Assembly (NCBI GenBank): GCA_947462335.1 | Contig: OX381718.1 | Span: forward strand, 44,826,281 to 44,890,280 | DNA length: 64,000 nucleotides | Source: Harmothoe impar | Taxonomy: Eukaryota > Annelida > Polychaeta > Phyllodocida > Polynoidae | Direction of reading: 5' to 3' | Shown here: one piece after another, positions 30,471 through 42,677 of the stretch | Layout: each line of letters opens with the position of its first letter | Numbering within the stretch: the first letter of the stretch is position 1 | Made by a program: the position numbers and the translations under genes | The notes under the pieces: generated by a model | What the model was told of the DNA's origin: nothing | Database searches by the model: none | Seen by the model: only the letters and a program-made list of their open reading frames with translations

Positions 30471-31079
30471 CACTAGAACTTACGGTAGTCATATCATATT
30501 ATGTTTGGTTGCTTTTTTTAAATTCGGCAGCTACTGCACACTAATACATGTACATAAGCTTACTAGCTTTGTCAAGGCAAATAAAGGAAGCGAGTGCCTG
30601 ACCTTCTGTTCTTTGGTGGCCATCTTGAAAAGCGGGGATTTCCCTGATTTTCTGCTGGTCCAACTCGCTGCATATAAGGGCATGACAATTGGCAGAAGTC
30701 ACATGATTAAACAATTAGACGATGAATCAAATTATTTAAAGGTCATGCATAAAATGACATCAGATGTCAACTTGGGGGTATGGGGTCACAAAATGAAGGC
30801 CAGCCAATTGCTTCCTTAGTTTGTTTGAACAAGCTAATAAACCAACCACTGTGAGGGGGAACACATGGTGAACCCTCCTGGTGTGAGATGCATATGTAAC
30901 AGTAGCCAGTTTAGCAGATAACTGGATCTAGAGTGTTTTGCAGAACTGGAAACTAATAATTTGTCCGAATAAACATGTATTAACTTATAACTAGAAGGAG
31001 AAATTCGTTTTAGAGATGGTCGTTTTAATAAGGAAAGGGTGTATCCCTAAAGTAAAGGTCAATGGTGGGGGCCTCCAAA
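30471..31079. other. Intergenic, nothing recognised
   Basis: An open frame at 30439-30819 has no recognisable domain and I do not call it a gene. Confidence 0.35.
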
Positions 31080-31161
31080 TGTCATATCACTGCATAATAC
31101 TTCCAATTTAAGCAGCTTTAAGCTTTGCTTAAACAAGATTAAAGAAGGACATTACGCATCT

Positions 31162-31495
31162 TTAACCCTTTCCCTGCTGGCCTTGAAAAATGCAATTTGG
31201 ACCTTAGCCACCGGCCCTATGCCATGAGAATATGTTAATATGTAAGTAAGTCATCCCTGGCTCGATGGCTAAAGAGGGAAATAAGTTGCATTGGCTACAG
31301 GATTTACATTTTTCTGACAAGAGTAGGTATTTATGCAGAAATATTTTTGGATTGGTTCAAAAATACTCAATATTTGTTTCATAGGGTAGCAGTAAACAGG
31401 TGGTATTGCTGTCACTGGACAGCACTAGGCAGCAGCGGTTTTTCAGGGGTATTTCAGATGCTGCCCAGAGGCAGCAGCGGCCCTTAAAGGGTTAA
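31162..31495. mobile_element. PiggyBac-type MITE with TTAA target
   Basis: TTAA at 31162-31165 and 31492-31495; inside, ends CCCTTTCCCTGC and the inverse of CCCTTTAAGGGCC. TTAA duplication and CCC termini fit piggyBac-type elements. No transposase. Confidence 0.65.
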
Positions 31496-31766
31496 GCAAC
31501 TTCAAGCTAACTTGTCAGCAAAAATTAAAGAACCAAAAGTCAGAATTTAATCAACCTTTAATCATGCTTAATGGCCTTCTTTCCGAGGGTCCGAAAGCTG
31601 ATTAAAGTCTCAGTAAAAGCATGCTTAAAACTGCTTTTAAAAAGAAGGACTTGGGGTCTGCCTAAAGTTGCTTAAAGCTGCTTAAAGAAGGACTTGGCTT
31701 TGCTTAAAGTTGCGTCAAGCTGCTTAAAGAAGGACTTGGGGTTTGCTTAAAGCTGCTCGGTGCTGC

Positions 31767-31976
31767 TTAACCCATTGAGGCCGGGCAGAAATTTTTATTT
31801 TTAGTCATGGGGCCGCGAAATTTTCCAAAAATTTTCCCTGGGGCCGGGACATTCTCAAATCCCATAGAGTTATGTCAATTATAGTCGACATCCGGCCCCT
31901 CATGGTGTAGACTATAGTCGACATCCGGCCCCTCATGGATGTCGACTATAGTCGACATCCGCCATCAATGGGTTAA
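31767..31976. mobile_element. PiggyBac-type MITE with TTAA target, palindromic core
   Basis: TTAA at both ends with TIR CCCATTGA(G/T)G. Core has repeated ATGTCGACTATAGTCGACAT, itself a perfect palindrome, and CATCCGGCCCCTCATGG copies. Confidence 0.75.
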
Positions 31977-32285
31977 AAAAGAACGAGGGGTTTTCTTTAA
32001 GTTATTAAAGAAGGACTTTTGATTTGCTTAAAGCTAATTAAAGTAGGACTTTGGGTTTGCTTAAAGCTGGTAAAAGTCAGACATAAAGTTGATGAAATTG
32101 CTTATGTCTGATTAATGAATACAATAGTATTATTGCTTGTATATCATAATTGGCAGGAAGGTTTCTATAATTTATTTAAGGGAATTCTCATCATTTGGGG
32201 GATTTTTCTTTTGGGGCCTGCCCATGGCATCTTCTTAATGGCTGGGCAGTCAGGTGGGCAGATGGGCAGTCGGTCTGGCAGAGCT

Positions 32286-32990
32286 TCCATGGTTGATATT
32301 TATATTGGTTGCTAAGGAATTTCATTATAAAACTGCTATTGCTAGGCAACCACTCACCCTAGCAACACAACAATAATATCAGCAGAATGCCTGGTGTCAA
32401 TATAGTGGGGGTAGGTAAGGTTAGAGCCTTTCCATGGTTGATATTTATATAGGTTGCTAAGGAATTTCATTATAAAACTGCTGTTGCTAGGCAACCACTC
32501 ACCCTAGCAACATGATGATAATATCAGCAGAATGCCTGGTGTCAATATAGGGGGGGGGGTAGGTAAGGTTAGAACCTTTCCTTGGTTGATATTTATATAG
32601 GTTGCTAAGGAATTTCATTAAAAAACTGCTGTTGCTAGGCAACCACTCACCCTAGCAACACAATGATAATATCAGCAGAATGCCTGGTGTCAATATAGTG
32701 GGGGTAGATAAGGTTAGAACCTTTCCATGGTTGATATTTATATAGGTTGCTAAGGAATTTCATTATAAAACTGCTGTTGCTAGGCAACCACTCACCCTAG
32801 CAACACAATGATAATATCATCAGCATGCCTGGTGTCAATATAAGGGGGGTAGGTAAGGTTAGAACCTTTCCATTGTTGATATTTATATAGGTTGCTAAGG
32901 AATTTCATTAAAAAACTGCTGTTGCTAGGCAACCACTTACCATAGCAACAGAATAATTACATCATTGGTTTCCCTGAGGCCTATTTAGGG
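32286..32990 (+). repeat. 145-bp tandem repeat, about five copies
   Basis: Units start at about 32286, 32431, 32579, 32724 and 32869 with TCCATGGTTGATATTTATAT and contain GTTGCTAGGCAACCACTCAC (a short hairpin) and GCCTGGTGTCAATATA. The last unit is diverged and incomplete. Copies are highly similar. Confidence 0.92.
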
Positions 32991-33375
32991 GGGTTAGGGA
33001 AAGCTAAAAATACTCTATGGAGAACATAAATGGATGTAACTAAGCAATTAATGTTGCATTTCACTGGTTGCTAAGCAACCATGAATAATTAAAATTGCTC
33101 AACAGTGGGAACACCCCACTGAGCTGATACAAGTTGCCTGATACCATATCTTCCAGAATCAAGAGCGAAAAAAACTATATCGGGCACTTTGATTTTTGGG
33201 GGGTTCTCTGCCTGACTACTAGTAGGCTATGTCAGTTAACCCCACGTCCTTATCTATATACATGAGGTTAGGCAGACTGGCTTAGCAGCTGTGAAGGTGC
33301 TAACTGGTTAAGAGGCTAGTTCAATGCAAATTATTGTGCTTTATGGTTGATTTTTATTACTCTTTTTCCCAATAG

Positions 33376-33453
33376 GTATTTGGATTTGCTGAGAGTGAAA
33401 TATTAACTGCGCTATCAGATTCAGATCTGTCTCTTAGTTTGAATAAATTTCAA
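33376..33453 (+). CDS. Possible isolated exon (weak)
   Basis: 78 bp, 26 codons open in one frame only (VFGFAESEILTALSDSDLSL...), between TTTTTCCCAATAG and GTAAGAT. No homologue recognised and no partner exon found, so it may be chance. Confidence 0.2.
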
Positions 33454-34900
33454 GTAAGATAAACCGACCAGGTGCTACTCTGTCTCACATTGATAATATA
33501 CCGATTGATAGCCCAGCAGCAGTGTTAAGAACACTGTATACTATCTGTTGCTACCTCTAGCGGGAAAGTGAGGAAGTAAAGGCTAGCTGTGGAGCGCCCT
33601 CTACCCTTTTCCAGATATTAGTTCCAACAGACCCCACCTGGTGAGGGTTTTATGCGGAATGAGTTGCAAGCTATAGGTCACGTGGAAGCAATTAGTTTGG
33701 CTATATGTTCTTATATAGCATGACAAGCCATAACTCCTATTCAAAAGATTTGTTGGCCCAAGAATCTACTACTATCCAATAGTACCATCATTCATACATC
33801 AATTTAATCCAACAACTAAAATGATGAAATAAAGGCCATTTTCATGAACGAGATCCTAACAACGGTGTGATCAATCTCTTCAAGGAGAAAAACAATCTGG
33901 GTCAAGTCAAAGTGTCCGGGAATAAAACTTTTATTGGCAAGGTAGTGGCATTCTTAAAGAAGATTACTGTCTAACAACCTAACATGTATTTCAGTACCAT
34001 ATTTGGGATAGGCCTACTAGTGCACAGCAAAACCATTTAGCCCCAGGATACCATGCTCACTGCTGCAGATTGACGCCCCCTGGATAGTGGCGAAGTACTA
34101 ACCCACTGTAGTAGGAGCTAATGAGTGCTTTTTGTCTATATTCTCAACAATGGCACCATGTTTATTCTTCATTTTTTTATATGTTATATCTGTCATATAT
34201 AACTACTTTCTGACAGGCTGTGGTGATGAATCTATGGTTGGATGGTTTGTAATGATGTGATCATCTTGTGATTTTCAAGCAAGTTCACAAAATTGGACTC
34301 ACTAGTTTCAGTTCTAGTGACATGTGATGTGCAAATTGTGGCTGGGATTGTTAGAGATGTACTTGGGTACACAATTTAACTTGTTTCCTATTATAAGAAC
34401 CGGTTTCTTGTCCTGTTTTCTCTTGTGTACGTGTCTATGATCTCTGAAAAATGTCCCACTGGGGGGGTGGGGGTTACTCTGGTATGGCACGATAAATCTG
34501 ATTTATATTTTTTTCCTGTGCTATTTATATATATAGGAAGATATGTAGCGATTTCCACGAACTTTCTATGGATATCTGAGATTGTATCCAGTATCCTTAA
34601 AGGCGGCCGCCGCTCAGCGCGTAGCGACGTCAGAACCCCCTACAGAGAAAAGTGGGAACTAAGTTGTAGCGGGTACGACGTCACTGTAGGTGCGTGTTTT
34701 GTTCATTGCAGACAATATCCGGTCATCCGGTCTTTGTAAAATGTGAAGTGAGTGCCTTGCTATTTAAGGTTAAGTAATTAAAGCAACCCATATCTAGTTT
34801 CTGAACAGGTTGTCTTAGGAAGACAAGTCAAAAAAGAGTTTTCTTCTCTAAAGAAGTCCTGTCTACTCGCAACAAGTGAAGAGGCATGCGGAACCTCCTT
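33454..34900. other. Intergenic, nothing recognised
   Basis: A CpG-containing patch at about 34600-34720 (GGCGGCCGCCGCTCAGCGCG, GACGTCAC) could be a promoter or a retroelement leader. No gene supported. Confidence 0.3.
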
Positions 34901-34901
34901 T

Positions 34902-35580
34902 TTAGGGAGGTTTCATTATTTATGGCAGGGGGGGTGATTATTTGAGGGGGGGCCTTTTTTTTACCCTATTCTTAGGGGGGGGGCCTTTTTTTTTAGGGGT
35001 ATTCCTAAAAATGTCGTGAATTTAGTACGTTGAAATGTCTGTGTTATATTTTACCAAATTATGTCAATATTTTCAAAATTTTCTAAAATTTTCCTCAAAC
35101 TCCCAGCAAATTTCTCACTGCATCACTTTTAACACTCAGAATAGCCCACCGTTTTGTCAGTCTTCAAAAAAGTGCCGGCCCCATGTAAGTACTGAGGGTA
35201 TGGGAGCTTCCAATTTATAAGCACTGGGGCCCTTAAACTCAACGGTATGTAAGTCGAGTGCCTGAGGTTTGACTAGGCCCTATTATTGCTCACCAGCGAG
35301 TATCATGAGACGTTTACACTGAAACACCTTACGAATGGATGTATTTGTTGCAAGGTAGTAAATTGTAGGTAAAAAAGTGCCCACGATTAAATGCATACCG
35401 TTAGTAGACACCACTATCGTTTTTGTAATAAAGTTGAAAACGATCCAGGGTGAGGCCCACTGAGGGGGGAGGGGCGCTTTTTTTTAAACCTATTCCGAGG
35501 GGGGGGGGGCAATTATTTTTGACATATTCGATTTGCCAAACGCTCACCCCCCCCCTGCCATAAATAATGAACCCTCCCTT
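34902..35580. mobile_element. G-rich MITE X1
   Basis: About 31-bp inverted ends: AGGGAGGTTTCATTATTTAT then GGCAGGGGGGG on the left, its inverse at 35547-35580. The interior has several runs of 7-10 Gs on the plus strand near the left end and again near 35462-35510. Confidence 0.65.
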
Positions 35581-35767
35581 ATCACCCATGACGATGTGAG
35601 CGAACTGTTTGCCAGCAAATTCAGACCTCTCAAATCTCACGCATTCGGCGTGAGTTTCACGCATTTGTGGGCGATGTCACGCTCTCATGCTATGCCCATC
35701 TTTCTCACGCCTCCCTGAGCTTTCCAAAACTGAAAGAATTATTTTAATATTCCTACTAGAAACAAAG

Positions 35768-36320
35768 TTAGGGAGTGTTCATCTAGTTACAGGGGGGTGC
35801 CTCAACATGAGTACCCACAATTTTGGCCATGTCGCTGTGTCGACTTAATAGCAGAAGAACCGTGTCAGAGTGTCGATTTTTAGGTATATTAGAACTTACA
35901 GAAAAATACATGTGGGTCAATTTTTACCCATAATTTTCCTGTGTCTGTCGATTTTTAAAACGGCGTAAAACGGCCATGTCGCCCGTGTCGTTTTTTACCC
36001 ATGGCTAGAGGCACAGGGGGTGGGGTGGTGGGTTTTTTTTGGGGGGGGGCTTAAAAATTTCGGACCCCTCCTGAGGGGGGGGGGGCGAAAAAATTCTGAT
36101 CCCTCTTGAGGGGGAGTGTAAAAATTTAAGCCCCTTTTTAGCAAAAAGCCAGCGCGTTACTATAGTTCTAAGGGGGGGGCGAAAATTTTTCAGCGCCTTC
36201 AGCGAGGGGGGGCGTGAAACGTTCCACGCGCTCTCGAGGGGGGGGGGGGGGCTTAAAAACTGTTCGCCCCTCCGCGCGAAATCTCACCCCCCCTGTAATT
36301 AATAAATGAACAATCCCTTA
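35768..36320. mobile_element. G-rich MITE X2
   Basis: Inverted ends AGGGAGTGTTCATCTAG...ACAGGGGGG and the inverse of AAGGGATTGTTCATTTATTA...ACAGGGGGG. Multiple G runs of 7-14 alternate with AAAATTTT motifs. It contains the dispersed repeat at 35798-36016. Confidence 0.55.
35798..36016. repeat. Dispersed repeat (TGTCGATTTTT family), copy 1
   Basis: Ends TGCCTC...GTACCC and GGGTAAAA...GAGGCACA; contains GTGTCGATTTTTAGGTATAT and AAACGGCGTAAAACGGCC. A second copy lies at 38751-38955, and a shorter related tandem at 63931-64000. Confidence 0.65.
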
Positions 36321-36450
36321 TTAAATGATTCCCAAAAGTCGCCAAATAATTTAGGCCTACATATATAGCTAGTATGTGTAAATTACAACTCGCCTAGGCC
36401 CTATATATATAGCTAGTAGTGCTGCAGCAGGGCAGACCGCAGTAGGTGAA

Positions 36451-37405
36451 CACCCATCACCAAAATATACTAAGCAACACCCTATATCACTGGAAAGCTA
36501 TGGTTTTGAGGATTATTGATATGGTGGGTGTAAAAAAAAATATTGGGAGGGTTTTTGTCAAGGTCAAGGTCAAAGGTCAAGGTCACACAAAATAGAAAAT
36601 GTTGCTATATTTCAATAAATTGTGAATATTTCAGGAAATATAGTAGCTATTCTTTTGATTTTTGGGGTCAATGTAGGCCCCATATAGGTTTATTAAATTT
36701 TCAAAAAATATTTGACCTTGAAGTAGGTCAAGGTCACCAAAAGTAGGTCAAATTGGCTAAATATGAGGGTTTTTAGTTGAAACACTTCATTTCGGGTTGT
36801 CCCAAAGCAACAATTTTGGGTCTAGAGTGCTGGAAATTGGTATGTGGGGGCACAGGGACATAGGGAATAGACATTCTAGATTTCATAAGAAAATTCATAA
36901 TTTCTCCAGAGATATCCTAGGGTCAACGCCAAACTATATAGAGGTCATGAGTGAAAATTCATGTGTTGGACATCCTAGGGTATAATAGGGGGGCAAGGTG
37001 GGCATAATATCCATATTCAAATTTAGGTTGAGTGAAATTCTATACTACTTTGAGGGTAGGTACCCCCTAATTTGGGTGTGCTGATTTCAGATCTACTGGG
37101 TGTGGAATGATACAGGTGTTGGAACAAGGTCAAAAACAAGGTCAAAGGTCAAGGTCATCCCTACAAAGGCTCAAGTCAGAAAATATACTTATAATGGCAG
37201 TGCTCATTTAATAAAAGTAGCACAGCTTTGATATTATGTGCCATGTTAGAACTATATAGGGTCAACATGCATACAAAAGTTACATGCTCTTTGCCAAATT
37301 CAAGGTCATTTTTCTCAAGGTCAAACGTGGTAAAATTGTCAAATATGCCATACAAACCATCATTCAAATATCCTGTACTATTAGGAATACCATCGAGATG
37401 AAATG
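36451..37405 (+). repeat. Left arm of the 10.5 kb inverted repeat
   Basis: Pairs with 45965-46930. Open frames at 36543 and 36797 have matching counterparts in the right arm only because the DNA is duplicated; they are not supported as genes. Confidence 0.85.
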
Positions 37406-37911
37406 TTGCCATTTTTTAATCAATTGTGAATATTTTAGGAAATGTAGTAGCTATTCTTTTGATTTTTGGGGTCAGTAAAGGCCTCATATAGGTTATTAGA
37501 TTTCCAAGAAATATTTGACCTATAAGTAGGTCAAGGTCACCAAAAGTAGGTCAAAATGGCAAAAAACTGTGGGTTTTCTGGGGAAACACCTCATTCAGGG
37601 TTGTCCCGAAGTGACAATTCTCGTTCATGAGTGCTAGGAATTGGTATGTGAGGGCACAGGGACATAGGGAATAGACACCCGAGATGTCATGAGAGAATTT
37701 ATAATTTCTCCAGAGATATTGTAGGGTCAACTTGAAAATAAATAGAGGTCATGATCAAAATTCATACTTTGGACATTTTTTTGTTTGATTTTAGGAATTT
37801 GAATCTGGTGTGTAGTCATACAGGTGTTGGAACGAGGTCAAATTATGTGGTCAGAAGGTCAAGGTCACCCGAAAAGTAAGTCAAATCATATAAGATAAAC
37901 ATGTGCCTCTA

Positions 37912-38752
37912 CCCAGTGGGCACAAAACCTTGATTCAACGTTGACAACTGGTTGATATAGGGTTGCAGGGTAGATCAACCTGTTTTCAACATTGATGCAA
38001 TGTTGCAATTTCAACGTTGTCAACCAACACCTCTTTCAACATTGATGCAATGTTTGGATATCAACCTTGAATCGACCAAGGGTTTTCCCACCTTTCCCAC
38101 TAGGTGCCTCCACAACCTACTCCTTAGCATTTCTATCTCCATGCTACATCAATTTTCCCTAATTGTAAGCTCTTATTTTCTCATATATGTATACAATTGA
38201 TCAAAATGTCATTCATTTTCATCGACAATTATGGTGTGTGCATTTGGTTGACATTTGGAATTAAATGACAAGAATACATGCATGGTTTCAGTATGACACC
38301 CTTTATGTTGCTAAAAATAATAGATAAAGCCTCAGTCCTGACCAGGTCAGTTTGAAATGGATGTGAACGCCTCTTAGTGTGATCAGGTCATTCATGTACC
38401 CCTTCCCTGGATGGTGCTAGAATTAGCATTTAATCTTGGAGAAATAGAGGAGGGGGAGATGTTGTAATGAAAATATATAAATTGAAGGAATGAGTCTACA
38501 TAAGAATACTGTATCTGATATACTGAATCTCAAATTATGCATCAACAGTGAATATCAAATCAATGGAAATCATTTTATTATGCTTATTTGTTGTTGATTC
38601 ACAATGGCCATATCAATGTTGAATCACTGATGAATGATCAACGTTGATGACCTCATCAATATCAACAAAATGACAACCCTGTATCAACTGTTGATATCAT
38701 ATCACTACACACATTGAATCAACATTGAATCAACTGAAGTTTGCCCACTGGG
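37912..38752. mobile_element. CCCAGTGGG-family MITE, long member (841 bp)
   Basis: Ends CCCAGTGGGCACAAAACC and TTTGCCCACTGGG flanked by TA on both sides. Inner end-proximal repeats of TTCAACATTGATGCAATGTT type at both ends. No ORF. Confidence 0.65.
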
Positions 38753-38955
38753 TACATGGGTACCCACAATTTTGACTGTGTTGCCATGTCAATTTTTAGC
38801 AGAAGGGTTGTGTCATTGTGTCGATTTTAGGTATATAAAAATCCCAGTGGGTCAATTTTTACCCCTAATATTCCTGTGCCTGTCGATTTTTAAAAGGGCC
38901 TAAAAGGGCCGTGTCACTGTGTCGCCCCGTGTCAACTTTTACCTATGTAGAGGCA
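38751..38955. repeat. Dispersed repeat (TGTCGATTTTT family), copy 2
   Basis: Matches 35798-36016 (GTACCCACAATTTTG, GTGTCGATTTTAGGTATAT, CCTGTGYCTGTCGATTTTTA). Confidence 0.65.
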
Positions 38956-39266
38956 CAAACATGCCTAAGAAAGTTGCATGACCTTGGCCAAGGTCAAGGT
39001 CATATTTCTCAAGGTCAAACATGAAAAAACTGTCAAAAAAGTAATATATATGCTATCTTTCAATACTCTTTACTCATAAGAATAGCACCTCAGATATGAC
39101 TTCTGATGTTCACATTATGCTTAAATTTGTGAGAAATATCAAATATTACCATGGGAACAGCAAGCAAGTAACCAAAGTCAAATATCATCATTAAACCAGA
39201 TCAAATCAGAAAGATTCCTTGCATGGGGCAGTCTCCATTTAATATAACCAGCATATGTATACCATT

Positions 39267-39717
39267 TGTGACCCGTTTTAACTAAATGGGTCGGAAGTCG
39301 CATAGTAAAAATGTGATATTGCAATATTAGTGTGCAGCTCATCAAGAGCGTTCATTTGGTATGTGACATATAGTGTATTGGCCAGTTTTGACCCTTTGGC
39401 AATATTTTTGATACATTTTTGTTGAAATTTATGGAAATCAATCAAAATGAGATAATTAACATTTATATTAGATATCAACTATAGTATACAATACAATTTT
39501 AAATCCTGCGGCCATCATTTTGGGAATAACGGGAGTTGAAATCTGGTATGTACCTTATTTTTCCATAAGATAACTATTCATATGTTAGAAAAATGTCAAA
39601 ACTCATTTTTCAAAAGTTAATTTTTTTCTACCCTATACTACTTAAAGAGGCCATATCTAGGCTCTTTAAAGTGTGACTTCTGACCCATTTAGTTAAAACG
39701 GGACACATTTTGTGTCA
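39267..39717. mobile_element. MITE with GTGACCCGTTTTAACTAAAT ends
   Basis: About 33-bp terminal inverted repeats containing CCCGTTTTAACTAAATGGGT at both ends. The flanks suggest a short duplication (CATTTG/CATTTT). Relative of 25313-25646. Confidence 0.75.
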
Positions 39718-39859
39718 TGATAGAACTATATGGAACAGTCATTTCACAAGGTCAAATGTGGATAAACTGACAAAAAATAATTTAGACCATCTTTTTATTG
39801 TCTACTCATTGGAATGCCACCTCTAATTTGACTTTTCGAGTATACAAGATGCGGACATA

Positions 39860-40210
39860 CAGGGGTAGACACTAACTTTATCAGCTGTGGGCCACCCGGG
39901 CCCGTAGCTCAAAAAATCTATGGGCCCGGATTTTCAGCTGTGGGCCAGAGAACAAATTTTACTTTTTTTGAAAGAGAGACTGATTTATCTATGTTTAAAA
40001 TGAGACCAAATTGCCTCATTTTCCCACATTTTCCTCTTTCCAACGACATATAACATGACTATACTTACCAAGGATATTCATCCCAAATATTTTCCAAAAT
40101 TTCCAGTGGGCCACCCGGGCCCATGGGAAGGTTATTCTGAAGAAAACTACGGGCCCGGACCCAAAATTACGGGCCATTGGCTCCCGGGCCAGCGTTAGTG
40201 TCTACCCCTG
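39860..40210. mobile_element. MITE with CAGGGGTAGACACTAAC ends, 6-bp duplication
   Basis: 351 bp flanked by GACATA (39854-39859 and 40211-40216). The interior has repeated GGGCCCGTAG and GGGCCACCCGGGCCC palindromes. Same family as 62482-63625. Confidence 0.85.
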
Positions 40211-40907
40211 GACATAGCTTATGGCCAATATTAGTTTGAATTTGTCAGAGATATGTAACATTGCCATGGTAACAGTCTACCATTCACCAAGGTCAAATAT
40301 GAATATTAAACTAGACCAAATTAGAAAGATTCCTCATATAGGGCAGTCTTCAGATGAATAAATAGCACAGGTTTGGTATTTTGTGTTTCAACAGAAACAT
40401 ATTCTGTCTCTCAATACTTTGTACTTGTAGGAATAGCATAAGACTTTTTATGTCTAGGTGATTCTGACATAGCTAGGAAAAATATTGATTTGGCATTTGG
40501 TGAGAAATATGTAATATTGCATTGGCAATAGCCAGCCATTCACCAAGGTCAAATATAATGCTCAAACCAGAACAGTGTTGAAACTAGAATGAGGGAGTTT
40601 CCCCCCATGATGTTCAGTCCATATACCTGTAATTTTAAGTTCAATCAGAAAATGAAATTTGCTAATATCTTACCATTATATGCTAAAAATGATTAACCTA
40701 TATAGTTTGCTATGTGTATGTGAATGTGCTTGTATAATAGTGTTGTATTTCTTGAGCCATAAGGATTTGAATGACAAAATACAGCAGAAATAAGGTATAT
40801 TTATAAATATGTGGACTCCTTCTCCTCTCCCCCCTCCCTCACCACCCCACCTGTATTAGATACAGCAACTTCCCCATGGGCAAAACTATACCTGTAATGG
40901 AGAAGGT

Positions 40908-41945
40908 CCCAGACGTGCTGAAGGCTTTTGATGGCATACATCACCTGGAACTTATTTCTAGAATGAAATCATTAGAATTACCCCCCCCCCCCCAATACAC
41001 AGACTGGCTCTAAGCTTATTTAGGTAACATGTAATGGGAGGACCTCTACTGCCCTTCCCATCTCCTATGGTGTCCCCCAAGGTTCCATCCTTGGTGCTAC
41101 TATTCATCTGCTATGTTCATAGCCTACCAAGTGTACTAGAAGCTTGTAATATAATTATGTACGCGGACAATGTTTTCTTCCATACAACCTCTGAAAATGT
41201 ACATAGAGCCCCTCATAAGGTACAACATGATTCTACCAGAATATATGACTGGTTTTGTAAAAGTGGCCTAGTCATACACACCGTTCAGCCCCCGACCCCA
41301 ACAGTCAGTACCTCATCTTCCCCCTGGTTTGGGATGGGAAGTAGTGTCTTGGAATGCTGTGCAAATTTTGAATACCTTGGTATAATTCTAGATAATAAAA
41401 TAACCCTTAATAGTACTGTGAGTAAAAATGTAAGCAGTGCCTCAAATAGGTGCTATATGTTAGGAAACATGAGATGCTGAATGTCCCAGCATACTGCTAT
41501 ATTAGTCTATAAACAGACGATATTGCCAGTACTTGAATATTGTGGGTACCTGTTTAATGGTGTAGTACAAACACAGCATAAACACCTTCAGCTAATGCAG
41601 AACTGCTGTCTGAGAGTAAGCTTTAATGTCCAGAAAAGGTACCATATTGTAGACCTACATGCTGATGCTAATATTGACCACTTGTATACATGTACGTTAT
41701 GATTTCCAACTATTGCTTCTGATTCATAATTATCTGCCTGATATACTCTCTATGCATGTTTGTATGTGGTCAGCCAGCTGATATCTCATGAGATGCTGCC
41801 ATATATACTGTCGGAGGTTGATGTATGATGCTGTATTGCATGATTGATTTGCTGTATGTTACACAAATGATCCATTCTGTATATTATATTGACTTCGTAT
41901 TTATAAAATCACATTGTGAATAAAATATTTATAAATTCAAAAAAA
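40908..41945 (+). pseudogene. 5'-truncated relic of the large CR1-like LINE
   Basis: Begins in RT motif A (VLKAFDGIHHLELISRM), then with shifts and stops follows the RT of the 54.8 kb ORF: GVPQG region in another frame, MYADN in place of the catalytic YADD, a stop at 41478-41480, then VYKQTILPVLEYCGYLFNGV. The 3' end GTGAATAAAATATTTATAAA plus a short A run matches the 3' end of the intact LINE at 58065-58096, so it belongs to the same family. Confidence 0.85.
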
Positions 41946-42677
41946 TAGAATGTGAAGGAAAGACAGGGAAGGGATAATGAGGGACTAGACACTGGAACCA
42001 AGAGGCAAAGAGATGGATAGTTGGAGCAGGGGAAGGGAGGGTGAAAGCAGATGGTAGATGATGGGCACGGAGATTGACAGGAGAAGAAAACAGAAGAAGG
42101 AATAGGTACTACCCTAATGGAAATTGATGCAAAAGGAGAGATGTGCAGGGATGCGTACATGGTTAGAAATTGAGACAGAGAAAAAGGTGGATGGGAAGGA
42201 TAGGTAGGGGGATGGGGTCAATATTGCATCAAGAGCCAAAAAGAGGGATCGAAAAAAGGGAGGAAAACGAAAGGTAAAAGAAAGAGGAACAGAGATAGAT
42301 GGAGATAGCTATTGTGGGTATTGGGAGTGAAGGGTTAGGCAGGAATGAGGCATGCAAGTTGAGTGATATAGTAGCTAGAGGATAGAAAAGGGACGGGAGA
42401 TGCAAGCAGAGGATAAACGGGGAAAGGGAGAGTCAGGAGAAGGACATGTATAAGAGGATAGGCATGGGAAGGGAGATGAGGGGAGCAGGAACATACTGTA
42501 ATACCTGTCCCTTCTTTCCTCATCTTTTCTCCTGCCTATCCATATTTAACAAATCCCTCTTTCTGGCCATTGATACAATACTGACCACCTACCTATCTAT
42601 CCCCGTACAGCTCTTTGTCTGTCTCTCTCTTACCTCTCTAACCACTTACAAATTCCTGCACCTACCCTTCTATCTCC

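Larger units (their letters stand above)
31080..32110. repeat. TTAAAG-rich degenerate array
   Basis: Repeated GCTTAAAGCTGCTTAAAGAAGG and GGACTTGGG(G)TTTGC motifs, irregular spacing, interrupted by two TTAA-flanked MITEs. Non-coding. Confidence 0.65.

Noticed and set aside
30439..30819. 126-codon plus-strand ORF
   Set aside because: Crosses the edge of the duplicated segment; no domain or partner exons.
36543..36985. Pair of ORFs with near-identical counterparts at 46397-46839
   Set aside because: The apparent conservation comes from the DNA inverted repeat; no domain and no start or codon evidence.
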